DNA from: Campylobacter concisus
GTDB taxonomy: Bacteria; Campylobacterota; Campylobacteria; Campylobacterales; Campylobacteraceae
Assembly (NCBI RefSeq): GCF_003048835.2
Contig: NZ_CP060705.1
Coordinates: forward strand, 124,001-188,000
Length of the DNA stretch: 64,000 nucleotides
Direction of reading: 5' to 3'
Position 1 is the stretch's first letter; each line of letters begins with the position of its first letter. The translations under genes and the position numbers were made by a program. The notes under the pieces are model-generated. The model saw only the letters and a program-made list of their open reading frames with translations. It was not told the DNA's origin and searched no databases. Below are positions 54,456-62,749 of this stretch, one piece after another.

Positions 54456-55966
54456 TGCTAAGTGTCATCATATTTTTTCCAGCCATAAGCGCAATACTTG
54501 GCTTTTTGATAGAAAATAAAAGCATCAAATTTTATGGAGCAAGCATCGCGCTAATCGAGCTTTTGCTTGCCATTTTTATCTGCGTCAATGTCGATTTTCA
54601 GGGTTATGACTTTGTTTTAACGCATCAAGTCTCGCTCATACCAAGCCTAAATATCAGCTACTTTGTCGGCATCGACACCATCTCACTTGTGCTTATAGTC
54701 CTTAGCGCATTTATGAGCTTCATCTCTATCGCCGCACTTAGTGATGATGGAAATTTAAAGCACCTGGTTATTAGCGTGCTATTTTTAGAGAGCACGATGA
54801 TGGGCGTCTTTAGCGCGCTTGATATGATCTTGTTTTACAGCTTTTGGGAGCTTAGCCTCATACCGCTTCTTTACATCATCGGCGCATTTGGTAGTAAAAA
54901 TAGAATTTACGCTGCGATTAAATTTTTTATCTACACATTTTTGGGCTCTGTCTTTATGCTAGTGGCGATCATCTTTATCGGCTATCTGTGCTACCAAAAA
55001 AGCGGCGTCTTTAGCTTTAACCTGCTTGATTGGTACAAGCTTGGCATCGGAGAAAATGCTCAAATTTGGCTATTTTTAGCATTTTTCTTCGCTTTTGGCG
55101 TGAAAACTCCACTATTTCCATTTCACACGTGGCTACCTTACGCACACGGACAGGCTCCGACTATCGGTTCGGTGCTGCTTGCTAGCGTGCTTTTAAAGAT
55201 GGGTACTTACGGCTTTGTGAGATTTTCACTTCCACTTTTTCCAGATGCGAGCCTACTTTTAAGCGGCTTTGTCTGCGTCATAGCTATCATCATGATCATC
55301 TACGCAGCCCTTGTTGCCTACGCGCAAAGCGATATGAAGCAAGTGATCGCTTATAGCTCCATTTCACACATGGGCGTCATCATGCTTGGCATCTTTTCAC
55401 TAAATTTAATAGGCCTTGGCGGCTCAATATTTTTAATGATAAGCCACGGTATCGTAAGTGGCGCGCTATTTTTATTAGTTGGCGTCATCTACGAGAGAGC
55501 TCACACAAAAGAAATTTGCGAATTTGGCGGTCTTGCCAAGGTGATGCCAAAGTATGCGCTTATATTTTTTATAGCAACGCTTGCAAGTATCGGTCTGCCA
55601 CTAACGATCGGCTTTGTGGGCGAGTTTTTAAGCCTGCTTGGCGTATTTAAGCTAAACAAGCTCTTTGCGCTACTTGGTGGCTTTAGTATCATTGTGGGCG
55701 CTGTTTATATGCTGGTACTTTATAAAAGGGTCTTTTTTGGCGAGTGCAAGGAGAAAAATTTAAGCCTAAAAGATCTAAATTTTAAAGAGCTAGCCGCTCT
55801 TGTGCCACTTTGCTTGCTCATAATCGCTCTTGGTATAGCACCAAATTTGATATTAAAGCCACTTGAGCCAAGTGTGCAAAATATCATAAGCAAAATGCAA
55901 ACTAGAGCTGTAAATAGCGGCACAAAGGATAAAATTTCATCTTTAAATGGCGGGAGCAAACTATGA
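54455..55966 (+). CDS. nuoM: Complex I subunit M (antiporter-like proton pump)
   Basis: 503 residues, about 14 membrane segments. Diagnostic blocks are YSFWELSLIPLLYIIGAFGS with the essential Glu, KTPLFPFHTWLPYAHGQAPT, and DMKQVIAYSSISHMGVIMLG. A hydrophilic C-terminal tail of about 25 residues follows the last helix. It overlaps nuoN by 4 nt (ATGA). Confidence 0.97.
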   Translation: MLSVIIFFPAISAILGFLIENKSIKFYGASIALIELLLAIFICVNVDFQGYDFVLTHQVSLIPSLNISYFVGIDTISLVLIVLSAFMSFISIAALSDDGNLKHLVISVLFLESTMMGVFSALDMILFYSFWELSLIPLLYIIGAFGSKNRIYAAIKFFIYTFLGSVFMLVAIIFIGYLCYQKSGVFSFNLLDWYKLGIGENAQIWLFLAFFFAFGVKTPLFPFHTWLPYAHGQAPTIGSVLLASVLLKMGTYGFVRFSLPLFPDASLLLSGFVCVIAIIMIIYAALVAYAQSDMKQVIAYSSISHMGVIMLGIFSLNLIGLGGSIFLMISHGIVSGALFLLVGVIYERAHTKEICEFGGLAKVMPKYALIFFIATLASIGLPLTIGFVGEFLSLLGVFKLNKLFALLGGFSIIVGAVYMLVLYKRVFFGECKEKNLSLKDLNFKELAALVPLCLLIIALGIAPNLILKPLEPSVQNIISKMQTRAVNSGTKDKISSLNGGSKL

Positions 55967-57453
55967 ACGAAATAGCCTTTTTAGACCTAAAAGAGATCTC
56001 GCTACAATCACTCTCGCCGATGCTTAGCATGATGGTTTTTGCACTTTTTATCCTCATAGTTGGAGCGATAAAAAAGGATCTTTCGAGGAATTTCTACTGC
56101 GTATTTTGCATCATCGCTATATTTGTAAATTTAGGCATTACGCTCGATTTTAACGGGCTTAGCCTAAGCTTTTGGGATATGCTTTTAGTCGATGGAATTT
56201 CTATCATCTCGCAGATCATTATCTTAATCGCCTCAGCCCTTTTCATCCCGCTGGCACTTAGCACAAAAGAGTATTTTGAGTATAAAATTTACGAGTATTA
56301 CGCGCTATTTTTGTTTATGATCGCTGGATTTTTGTTTATGGTGAGCTCAAACAACCTACTTATCATCTTTTTAGGCCTTGAGATCAGCTCGCTTTGCCTC
56401 TACACCCTAATCGCCCTTCACAACAAAGCAAAAAGCGTCGAGGCTGCCATCAAATACTTTGCGATGGGCTCGCTCTCAGCTGGCTTTTTTGCGATGGCGA
56501 TAGCGATGTTTTATCTAGCAACAAACTCAATAGACATCGCTCGCATAGGCGTTGTCATAAAAGATCTTAGCCTAAATCAAAACTTAATAATCTTGCTCGG
56601 TTGTGTTTTCATAGCTTCAGCCATTGGCTTTAAGCTCTCGCTCATACCATTTCACACATGGATACCAGACGTTTATGAGGGCTCAAATGCCCCGCTTGCT
56701 GGCTATATGTCGATCGTGCCAAAGGTGGCGGGCTTTATCGTTGCGTTAAGAATTTTTGCGATGCTTGAGGGCTCTGGAATCTCATGGATAAAAGATATGC
56801 TCTACATCATCGCCGTGCTTACGATGAGCCTTGCAAACATCATGGCGCTAGTGCAAAAAGACGTTAAAAGGATGCTCGCTTTTAGCTCGATAGCTCACGC
56901 TGGTGTTGTGCTTTGCGCACTTGTGGCAAATTCTCACGAGGCAAATGTCGCCTTGTTTTTTTACTGGATCATGTTTTTGTTTGCAAATTTGGGCGCATTT
57001 TCTATGCTCTGGGTCGCAAGGTGCGACGACGTCGTCTGCTGGGACAAGCGCTTTAAGCACCCGTATGAGAAATTTTCAGGCCTTATTAAAATTTTGCCAA
57101 GTTACGCCGTGATAATGGGAATTTTCATGATCGCCCTTGCTGGCATACCACCTTTTAGCGTATTTTGGGGCAAGATGGTGCTTATCTCATCGCTCATAAA
57201 GTCTGATTACGTCGTGCTTAGCCTCATCATCATGATAAACTCAGCGATTGCTATTTATTACTACCTAAAGCTCATCGTCTTTATGTTTTTAAAAGAGCCT
57301 ATCGTAAAAGATAAAAATATCTACATCTCAAACGTCTCGATGGCGCTAAAAGTGATCGTTGGAGTTGCCGTTGCTGGCACGGTCTTTGCCTTTTTATTTT
57401 CTGGAGCGATTTTGGAATTTATCGAGCATTTTGTCTTTGCTTCAGGATTTTAG
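55963..57453 (+). CDS. nuoN: Complex I subunit N (antiporter-like proton pump)
   Basis: 496 residues, about 13 membrane segments. The motifs IIFLGLEISSLCLYTLIAL, FKLSLIPFHTWIPDVYEGSN and VQKDVKRMLAFSSIAHAGVV place it as NuoN. It is the last nuo gene. The downstream pflA ATG is only 22 bp away, so read-through into pflA is possible. Confidence 0.97.
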   Translation: MNEIAFLDLKEISLQSLSPMLSMMVFALFILIVGAIKKDLSRNFYCVFCIIAIFVNLGITLDFNGLSLSFWDMLLVDGISIISQIIILIASALFIPLALSTKEYFEYKIYEYYALFLFMIAGFLFMVSSNNLLIIFLGLEISSLCLYTLIALHNKAKSVEAAIKYFAMGSLSAGFFAMAIAMFYLATNSIDIARIGVVIKDLSLNQNLIILLGCVFIASAIGFKLSLIPFHTWIPDVYEGSNAPLAGYMSIVPKVAGFIVALRIFAMLEGSGISWIKDMLYIIAVLTMSLANIMALVQKDVKRMLAFSSIAHAGVVLCALVANSHEANVALFFYWIMFLFANLGAFSMLWVARCDDVVCWDKRFKHPYEKFSGLIKILPSYAVIMGIFMIALAGIPPFSVFWGKMVLISSLIKSDYVVLSLIIMINSAIAIYYYLKLIVFMFLKEPIVKDKNIYISNVSMALKVIVGVAVAGTVFAFLFSGAILEFIEHFVFASGF

Positions 57454-57475
57454 AAAATTTAACTATAATGGCGGC

Positions 57476-59845
57476 ATGAAAAAGCTCTTAACCATCTTAT
57501 TTTTACCGCTTTATCTATCCGCCTTTAGCCTTAGCCTAAACAGCGGCGCAAACGCAAATAAGCCTTATAGCGTCCTTCAGCTAAGCGACGAGAAAGAATT
57601 TGAATGTGTGGAGCAAATTTTAGCCTATGACACGAAGCGCTACGTTTGTATGCTCGATGATGGGATATTGCCAAAGATCGAAGATACGACGCTGCCTTTA
57701 ATGGACATAAAATATAAAAAGCAAGATGGCAAACTCTTTATCGTCATCATGCCAAAGGCGCCTTCAAAACTTCTAAATGTTCAAACTGAGCTTTACAGCA
57801 GTCCAAGCGTACAAGATACGCCAAAGACGACCATCTCAAAGCACTTTAGCATCATCATCGATACTTCACTAAGCGAAAACAACAAAAGAGTATCTGGGCT
57901 AAATTTTTCGCCTGATTTTAGAGATATGCTAAGCCCAAGCATCGGAGCGCTCGATCTTAACAAAGCGCCTATTGCTGCGCTTGATAGCAATGACATAGAC
58001 ATCTATATAAATATAAAAAGAGCTTATGAAAAAGGCGCTTATGAAAGCGTGGTAAAAGATACACAAACAGCGATGAAAAGGCACCCAGCCAGTCTTTTCT
58101 CAAGTGAGTTTTTACTTTTTAGGCTAAGAGCGCTTGATAAAATTTTTGAGACAAAGAGCGAGTTTGAGGGGCTTGAGCCAAAAGATATCGTAAGCGAGGG
58201 CAGAGCTTGGATAAGAAAATTCCCTTCTGATGAGAACTACCCAGAGGTGCTGTATCTCATCGCCAGAGCTTACCTAAAAGATAGCATCGCAAGTGATGCA
58301 AAATATATGCTTGACATACTAAGCGAAGAGCACGCAGAGTCAAAATTTACAAAGCTTGCCACGCTTGACTATGCTGACTACCTATATAAAATAGGCAGGC
58401 AAAAAGAGGCGCTAAGTGACTATGAAAAGGTGCTCTACTCTACAAATGACATCGACCTTGCAAGTAGAGCTGCACTAAGCCTAGCGGATGCAAATATCGA
58501 TAAAGAGAAATTTGACGAGGCGAAGAAATTTGTACTAAAGATCGCAAATGCAAATGAAAAATTTTTCATGAACGATCCGACAAAATCGATGAATTTAGCC
58601 TATACATTTGCCAGCAAAGATATGCCAGACGTGGCTGCTAAAATTTATGAAATTTTGGTAAATAATAGCGATAGGACAAAGGACTTTTACGAGGCAGCAT
58701 TAAAAAATTTAGCGCTAAATTTAGCCAAAACCAAAGATGAAAAAAGGGCGTATGAGTATCTAAACAGATACGAAAAAGAGTTTAAATATGGCGATTATAT
58801 CGATGAGGTCGCTAAGGCAAAGGATGGGCTATTTTTTGAAGAGGATGACAAAAACGCCACCGCACTTCACGCAAGATATAAAGAGCTCATAGAAAAATAT
58901 GCCGGCACAAATATCAGCCAAAAGGCGCTCATTAGCGAGCTTGAGCTTGATCTAAAAGAGCGTAAATTTGCCGATGCGCTAGCTTATAACAACCTCGCAA
59001 AAGATGAAAATTTAAGCAAGGCGATGGAGCTAGTAAATGAGGCTGCGCTTGAGCTAACAAAAGAGTTTTTCATCAAAGATGACTGCACGGCAGTTGTAAA
59101 TTTACTCGAAAACTACGATGTGAGCAAGGTCTCTTTGCCACAGTTTAAGCTCTTTAACTGCTACTTTAGAACGGCACGTTACAACGATGCGTTAGAGCTT
59201 GCCAAGGCGCACGTAAAGGATGAAAATTTAGAAGATAGGGTCGAGTGGCTGGTAAATTTGAGCAAAATTTTATATAAAAATAAAGACTACGAGCATGCGA
59301 TCACTGCCGCAAATGACGCGCTCTCGCTTGGCTCAGCGGTCGAGTACTCGGATCCTACGCCATCGCTTTTTGATAGATTTTACTCGCTACTTGCGCTAAA
59401 GCGCTTTACCGAGGCGGTCTCTACGATTGGCGCGATCGAGCAGTTAAGAGGGCAGGACTTTAAGATCATCGAGGCATACGCAGCTATATGTGACTACGCG
59501 ATGAAGAGCAACGACTATGCTATCGCTGCAACCTACGCTAAAAAGGCGCTTGAGCTGCAAACTAGGGCCAAGATAAATACCTTTTCACCAAAGCTAAATT
59601 TTGACTATTCGGAGGCTTCGTTAAAGACAGATAATCTTGACGAGGCGCTTGATGAAGCGAAATTTATACTAAATATGAAGCTTGAGCCAGAGGACCGCTT
59701 GCATGCTCTAAATTTGGCAAGTGAAATTTACATCAGACAAAAGCAGTATAAGCTAGCTAAGCCTTATCTAAACGAATGCGTTGGCTCAAATTTCACAAGC
59801 GCTTACAAAGATGCCTGCAAAGCCAAACTTGAGATGATAAAGTAA
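57476..59845 (+). CDS. pflA: PflA, TPR-containing flagellar motor scaffold protein
   Basis: 789 residues from the ATG at 57476; the frame is open earlier inside nuoN, but this ATG begins a signal peptide (MKKLLTILFLPLYLSAFS). The length and the position immediately after nuoN match C. jejuni PflA (Cj1565c, about 788 residues), a periplasmic protein of the enlarged motor disk structures needed for rotation. The mature protein has an N-terminal beta-rich domain (about 20-140) and then about 600 residues of helical TPR-like repeats (for example EALSDYEKVLYSTNDIDLAS, DYEHAITAANDALSLGS). A consensus TATAAT sits 6 nt before the ATG, so a leaderless or very short-leader transcript is possible. Confidence 0.88.
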   Translation: MKKLLTILFLPLYLSAFSLSLNSGANANKPYSVLQLSDEKEFECVEQILAYDTKRYVCMLDDGILPKIEDTTLPLMDIKYKKQDGKLFIVIMPKAPSKLLNVQTELYSSPSVQDTPKTTISKHFSIIIDTSLSENNKRVSGLNFSPDFRDMLSPSIGALDLNKAPIAALDSNDIDIYINIKRAYEKGAYESVVKDTQTAMKRHPASLFSSEFLLFRLRALDKIFETKSEFEGLEPKDIVSEGRAWIRKFPSDENYPEVLYLIARAYLKDSIASDAKYMLDILSEEHAESKFTKLATLDYADYLYKIGRQKEALSDYEKVLYSTNDIDLASRAALSLADANIDKEKFDEAKKFVLKIANANEKFFMNDPTKSMNLAYTFASKDMPDVAAKIYEILVNNSDRTKDFYEAALKNLALNLAKTKDEKRAYEYLNRYEKEFKYGDYIDEVAKAKDGLFFEEDDKNATALHARYKELIEKYAGTNISQKALISELELDLKERKFADALAYNNLAKDENLSKAMELVNEAALELTKEFFIKDDCTAVVNLLENYDVSKVSLPQFKLFNCYFRTARYNDALELAKAHVKDENLEDRVEWLVNLSKILYKNKDYEHAITAANDALSLGSAVEYSDPTPSLFDRFYSLLALKRFTEAVSTIGAIEQLRGQDFKIIEAYAAICDYAMKSNDYAIAATYAKKALELQTRAKINTFSPKLNFDYSEASLKTDNLDEALDEAKFILNMKLEPEDRLHALNLASEIYIRQKQYKLAKPYLNECVGSNFTSAYKDACKAKLEMIK

Positions 59846-59989
59846 AATTTAGTGCTAAGTTTAAATGACCTTGAAAAAGAGTATCTAGAGCTTAAAAATA
59901 TTTTATTTTTCTTTTAGCAAAAATTGTTATTCCTGCAATTTGTTATGATCGTAAGTACGATTTTAAGAATATTTTTTTAGGAGAAGATT

Positions 59990-60098
59990 ATGGATAGCGG
60001 CGCAACGAAAAGTAGCGAGAATTTAGAAACGATAGCCTAAGTGGCGGTATGAAAAAAGGATATGTAGTATGAACGTTTTTTTAAATTTATGGTCATGA
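59990..60098 (+). other. Chain of three tiny ORFs ahead of a small membrane protein
   Basis: Three short frames follow each other: 59990-60040 (16 residues, MDSGATKSSENLETIA, after a strong TTAGGAGAAGATT ribosome site), 60049-60072 (MKKGYVV) and 60069-60098 (MNVFLNLWS, ATGA overlap with the previous one, AAAAAGGA upstream). They may be leader peptides or fragments of a decayed gene. None resembles a known protein. Confidence 0.35.
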
Positions 60099-60108
60099 AA
60101 GGATAGGG

Positions 60109-60375
60109 ATGATAACACTGACATGGTTAACAAAATTTTGGTTTCTTTTATTGATAGCAGGTGTTATACTTTTGAACTCAGTTTATCTAAAAGGAAACTA
60201 TTTAAAACATTTTTTTGATTTTGGAGAATTAAAAAGAATTGCTCAAAAGATAAAAGATGAATCTAATTATTTGGGGAAATCTGTTTATTGCTTTTTTGGT
60301 GCAATCGCATTATTTGCCTATGTATGTATTTATTTGGGATTGGTGGGTTTAACCCTAATGATTATTATTAAATAA
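60109..60375 (+). CDS. Small two-helix membrane protein, unknown
   Basis: 88 residues. Hydrophobic segments lie at about 8-27 and 60-86, joined by a basic amphipathic linker (LKRIAQKIKDESNYLGKSV). AAAGGATAGGG precedes the ATG. No family was recognised. The size and topology resemble small membrane stress or toxin-like proteins, but nothing in the sequence proves either. It follows the chain of tiny ORFs and precedes a 24-codon ORF, all on the same strand. Confidence 0.65.
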   Translation: MITLTWLTKFWFLLLIAGVILLNSVYLKGNYLKHFFDFGELKRIAQKIKDESNYLGKSVYCFFGAIALFAYVCIYLGLVGLTLMIIIK

Positions 60376-60385
60376 TGAGATAGAA

Positions 60386-60460
60386 ATGAGTGATCAAAAC
60401 AGAGCCGAAAAGATAGAAAAAGCTAGAAAAACAGCTGTAAGATTTTTAGGCAGGGATTAA
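60386..60460 (+). CDS. 24-residue ORF, basic helical peptide
   Basis: The ORF begins 10 bp after the small membrane protein gene and encodes a charged helical peptide starting MSDQNRAEKIEKARKTAV and ending RFLGRD. The ribosome site is weak (GAGATAGAA). It may be a real small protein or the stub of a larger gene. Confidence 0.35.
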   Translation: MSDQNRAEKIEKARKTAVRFLGRD

Positions 60461-60644
60461 ATTTGCCACTAAGCGGATTAGGTGCTTGATTGTGTTTTGC
60501 TTGTTGGATCATAAAGTAAAAATGGTTTAAATTTATAAGAAATTTTGGTTTTAAATTTAGAAGATTTAAAAATAAAATTTTATATTTTTCGCTTAGAAAT
60601 AGCGGACAAAATAGCTTTAATTTGATTTAAAATTTAATTTTTTC

Positions 60645-60673
60645 TTGACATATAATAATGTTTTTTGTATAAT
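60645..60673 (+). promoter_or_regulatory. Consensus sigma70 promoter of the tRNA cluster
   Basis: TTGACA (60645-60650) and TATAAT (60668-60673) are separated by 17 nt, a perfect consensus, and end 24 nt before the first tRNA. The 237-bp stretch before it (60461-60697) shows no other gene. Confidence 0.9.
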
Positions 60674-60697
60674 CTCAATTCTTTTTTAAATAATCAT

Positions 60698-60773
60698 GTC
60701 TTGCTAGCTCAGTCGGTAGAGCATCTCACTTTTAATGAGGGGGCCGTTGGTTCGAATCCAACGCAGGACACCA
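60698..60773 (+). tRNA. tRNA-Lys (TTT)
   Basis: 76 nt with a full cloverleaf: acceptor GTCTTGC/GCAGGAC, anticodon loop CTTTTAA giving UUU, T-loop TTCGAAT and an encoded CCA end. It is first in the cluster, behind a consensus promoter. Confidence 0.95.
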
Positions 60774-60787
60774 TTTTTTGGGTTTAT

Positions 60788-60863
60788 GACCCTTTCGTCT
60801 AGTGGCTCAGGACTCTACTTTCTCTGTGTAGAAACAGAGGTTCAAATCCTCTAAGGGTCGCCA
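60788..60863 (+). tRNA. tRNA-Glu-like gene with irregular anticodon arm
   Basis: 76 nt. The acceptor GACCCTT/AAGGGTC, the T arm AGAGG/CCTCT with loop TTCAAAT, the GTC/GAC D stem and the encoded CCA are sound and resemble tRNA-Glu. The anticodon arm is odd: by position the stem is CTACT/TGTAG with a T-T mismatch closing it, giving a loop TTCTCTG read as anticodon CTC with T37, or else a 9-nt loop on TCTAC/GTAGA. Position 37 is normally a purine. By neighbour logic (Lys-Glu pairs) a TTC anticodon was expected. It is Glu type by body sequence, with the decoding assignment uncertain. Confidence 0.6.
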
Positions 60864-60880
60864 GATATTTTAAATTTTTA

Positions 60881-60956
60881 GGTCGCTTAGCTCAGTTGGT
60901 AGAGCGCCACCCTTACAAGGTGGATGTCATAAGTTCGAGTCTTATAGCGACCACCA
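60881..60956 (+). tRNA. tRNA-Val (TAC)
   Basis: 76 nt; acceptor GGTCGCT/AGCGACC, anticodon loop CTTACAA (UAC), T-loop TTCGAGT, encoded CCA. Confidence 0.95.
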
Positions 60957-60968
60957 TTACTTTTAGGT

Positions 60969-61045
60969 GCAGCGGTAGTTCAGTTGGTTAGAATGCCGCC
61001 CTGTCACGGCGGAGGTCGCGGGTTCGAGCCCCGTCCGCTGCGCCA
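60969..61045 (+). tRNA. tRNA-Asp (GTC)
   Basis: 77 nt; acceptor GCAGCGG/CCGCTGC, anticodon loop CTGTCAC (GUC), T-loop TTCGAGC, encoded CCA with G discriminator as expected for Asp. Confidence 0.95.
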
Positions 61046-61052
61046 TCTACCA

Positions 61053-61093
61053 AACCTTAGGTTAAGGTTCTTGATTCTATTTTTTCTTGTTTT
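61053..61093 (+). terminator. Weak hairpin and T-rich stretch after tRNA-Asp
   Basis: AACCTTA and TAAGGTT form a 7-bp stem with a 3-nt loop. A T-rich stretch starts about 10 nt later. It may separate the first four tRNAs from the last two, or be a processing signal. Confidence 0.35.
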
Positions 61094-61171
61094 TTTTGAG
61101 TGATCAAATTAAATTTTAAGATTATAAGTTCTAAGATAACATTTTATGATTTGTTATTTCTACTTAATCTT

Positions 61172-61247
61172 GCCTCGTTAGCTCAGTTGGTAGAGCATAT
61201 CACTCTTAATGATGGGGTCGTAGGTTCGAGACCTACACGGGGCACCA
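61172..61247 (+). tRNA. tRNA-Lys (CTT)
   Basis: 76 nt; acceptor GCCTCGT/ACGGGGC, anticodon loop CTCTTAA (CUU), T-loop TTCGAGA, encoded CCA. Confidence 0.93.
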
Positions 61248-61253
61248 TCTTTT

Positions 61254-61328
61254 GGCCCATTCGTCTAGCGGTTAGGACACCAGCCTCTCACGTTGGTAAC
61301 ACGAGTTCGAGTCTCGTATGGGTCACCA
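61254..61328 (+). tRNA. tRNA-Glu (CTC)
   Basis: 75 nt; acceptor GGCCCAT/ATGGGTC, anticodon stem CCAGC/GTTGG with loop CTCTCAC (CUC), T-loop TTCGAGT, encoded CCA. This one has a normal anticodon arm and shows what the tRNA-Glu-like gene at 60788 departs from. Confidence 0.93.
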
Positions 61329-61409
61329 TTTTTCTTCTAAATTTAACTCAAATTTTTAAAATTTACTGCTAGTGCAATAAATTTGACTAATAAATTTAAC
61401 GCATTTTGC

Positions 61410-61448
61410 TACCGAAATTGCTTACTGGTATGCGAAGCAATTTTGGTA
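61410..61448. repeat. Strong inverted repeat downstream of the tRNA cluster
   Basis: TACCGAAATTGCTT pairs with AAGCAATTTTGGTA (14 bp, one G-U) around an 11-nt loop; outer GCTACC (61408) and GGTAGC (ending 61458) are also complementary. No U-run follows. It may be an RNA 3' structure or the remnant of a small repeat element. Confidence 0.6.
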
Positions 61449-61730
61449 TTTAGGTAGCAGAAATTATATTGAAATACTGTATCCCAAAATCTCATAATTC
61501 TTTGCTGAAGGTATAAATAAAACTCGTTTTAATAACAATATGCTTGAGCTTTGAAAAAGGCTTTTAGACTAAAACGGATCAGCAATTTATAAAAATTTAG
61601 AGATTATAAATAATGATGAAATCATGACTGCTAGAGTTTGACATTTTCATTAAATCTTTTAGAAATACACAAATTTAAAATTTAGCTGCAACATAAATTT
61701 GCTGATTTTGACTTATAAGATAAAAGGGGT

Positions 61731-61755
61731 AGGGCGCATTAAAATACGCCCTTTT
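61731..61755. terminator. Terminator-like hairpin at the end of the DUF4198 gene
   Basis: AGGGCG and CGCCCT flank an AT-rich loop of 13 nt, followed on the plus strand by TTT. It is 41 bp beyond the stop of the minus-strand gene and could serve either strand. Confidence 0.5.
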
Positions 61756-61795
61756 ACAAATTTAAGATGAAAACTTGCTTGATCTTAAATTTGAT

Positions 61796-62548
61796 CTATT
61801 TTAGCTCAAACGCAAGTGTTGCTGCGATCGTCTCATCATCACAAATTTTTGAGTCGGCAAACGGCATTTTATGCACTGTTTGTAGTAGCCATTTTCCAGG
61901 TTTAAGCGCAAGCACTTCTATTGTACCATCTGGCTCAGTTTCTCCGTGAAATGCGCTTTTTTCTTTCAAAAAGCCATCAAATGTTCCATCAAGTGTGGCA
62001 TTTTCTAAAGGTTTGCCTTCAAATAGAATTTTCACTTTAAATGGCACGCCAACTTTGAAATTTGCTGGATTGTCAAGCGGAACTATCTCTAGGCGTTGGT
62101 TGGATGGCTTTGTGACTGAGCCATCTTTTGCGTTTTTATTTATGACGCCTTTTGCGCTCATACTCGCTTTTTTGCAGTATTTGGCGTCCTTGATGTCCTC
62201 TTTGGTTTTGTCCATGTGCCATGTACCATCGCTTGCTTTTGTCCAAAACGTAGGCTTATACTCACCAGCTATAAGGTATGAGCCGTCCTCTAGCTTAGCT
62301 CTTTCATAATGGTAGTTTTCGCCGCTTTGCTTTAGGCTCAGTTTCTCGCCATTTTTGTTTATAATGTATGGGGCTTCAAATAGTCCGGTCTTGTTGTCTG
62401 GGATCTTTTCAACAGTCGGGAAGTCGTCTGCGTAGCCGATATCAACGCTAGTTACGTCCTTGCTGCTTCCAAAAAGCCAAAATTCGTGAGCTAAAGAGTG
62501 ACTGCTAAATGCAGCCAAAGCCAAAAGTGCAAATAAATGCTTGTTCAT
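61796..62548 (-). CDS. DUF4198 exported protein, probably metal-related and Fur-controlled
   Basis: 250 residues. Signal peptide MNKHLFALLALAAFSSHSLA, then HEFWLFGSS, the typical DUF4198 mature start with a His-containing motif. The domain runs through EIVPLDNPANFKVGVPFKVK (Ig-like strand pair) to PGKWLLQTVHK near the C-terminus. Family members are periplasmic and often lie with nickel/cobalt or iron uptake genes. Here a consensus promoter covered by a Fur-box-like sequence lies about 175 bp upstream, which suggests induction under iron limitation. AAGGATATGTA precedes the ATG. No transporter gene is adjacent in the window. Confidence 0.82.
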   Translation of the reverse strand: MNKHLFALLALAAFSSHSLAHEFWLFGSSKDVTSVDIGYADDFPTVEKIPDNKTGLFEAPYIINKNGEKLSLKQSGENYHYERAKLEDGSYLIAGEYKPTFWTKASDGTWHMDKTKEDIKDAKYCKKASMSAKGVINKNAKDGSVTKPSNQRLEIVPLDNPANFKVGVPFKVKILFEGKPLENATLDGTFDGFLKEKSAFHGETEPDGTIEVLALKPGKWLLQTVHKMPFADSKICDDETIAATLAFELK

Positions 62549-62721
62549 TACATATCCTTTCAGATTAAATTGTCTATTTTTCTATTTCTAATATATGTCA
62601 CAAAAATATTGTTAAATTTTTATAGATCTAAATTTTGCTAATTTTTAGAAAATTTATAAAAATAGCACGTCTATAAAAATAGTTTAATCACTGAAATTAC
62701 GAAATATAAACCAGTGGCGCA

Positions 62722-62749
62722 ATTATATCAAAATAATAATCATTGTCAA
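62722..62749 (-). promoter_or_regulatory. Minus-strand sigma70 promoter overlapped by a Fur-box-like sequence
   Basis: Read on the minus strand, TTGACA (62744-62749) and TATAAT (62722-62727) are spaced 16 nt, both perfect hexamers. Between and over them, 62729-62747 reads GACAATGATTATTATTTTG, which matches 14 of 19 positions of the E. coli-type Fur box. It would drive the DUF4198 gene with a leader of about 165 nt. Confidence 0.75.

Larger units (their letters stand above)
61329..61795. other. 467-bp gap without a recognised gene
   Basis: It lies between tRNA-Glu and the convergent DUF4198 gene. It holds a strong 14-bp hairpin (61410-61448) and a terminator-like repeat (61731-61755). No ORF with a ribosome site was found. 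Confidence 0.6.

Noticed and set aside
57359-57475. N-terminal extension of pflA into nuoN
   Set aside because: The ATG at 57476 begins a clear signal peptide and gives the length of C. jejuni PflA; the extension overlaps coding sequence of nuoN.
61100-61372. 90-codon plus-strand frame after tRNA-Asp
   Set aside because: It runs through tRNA-Lys(CTT) and tRNA-Glu(CTC), so the translation is an artefact of RNA genes.
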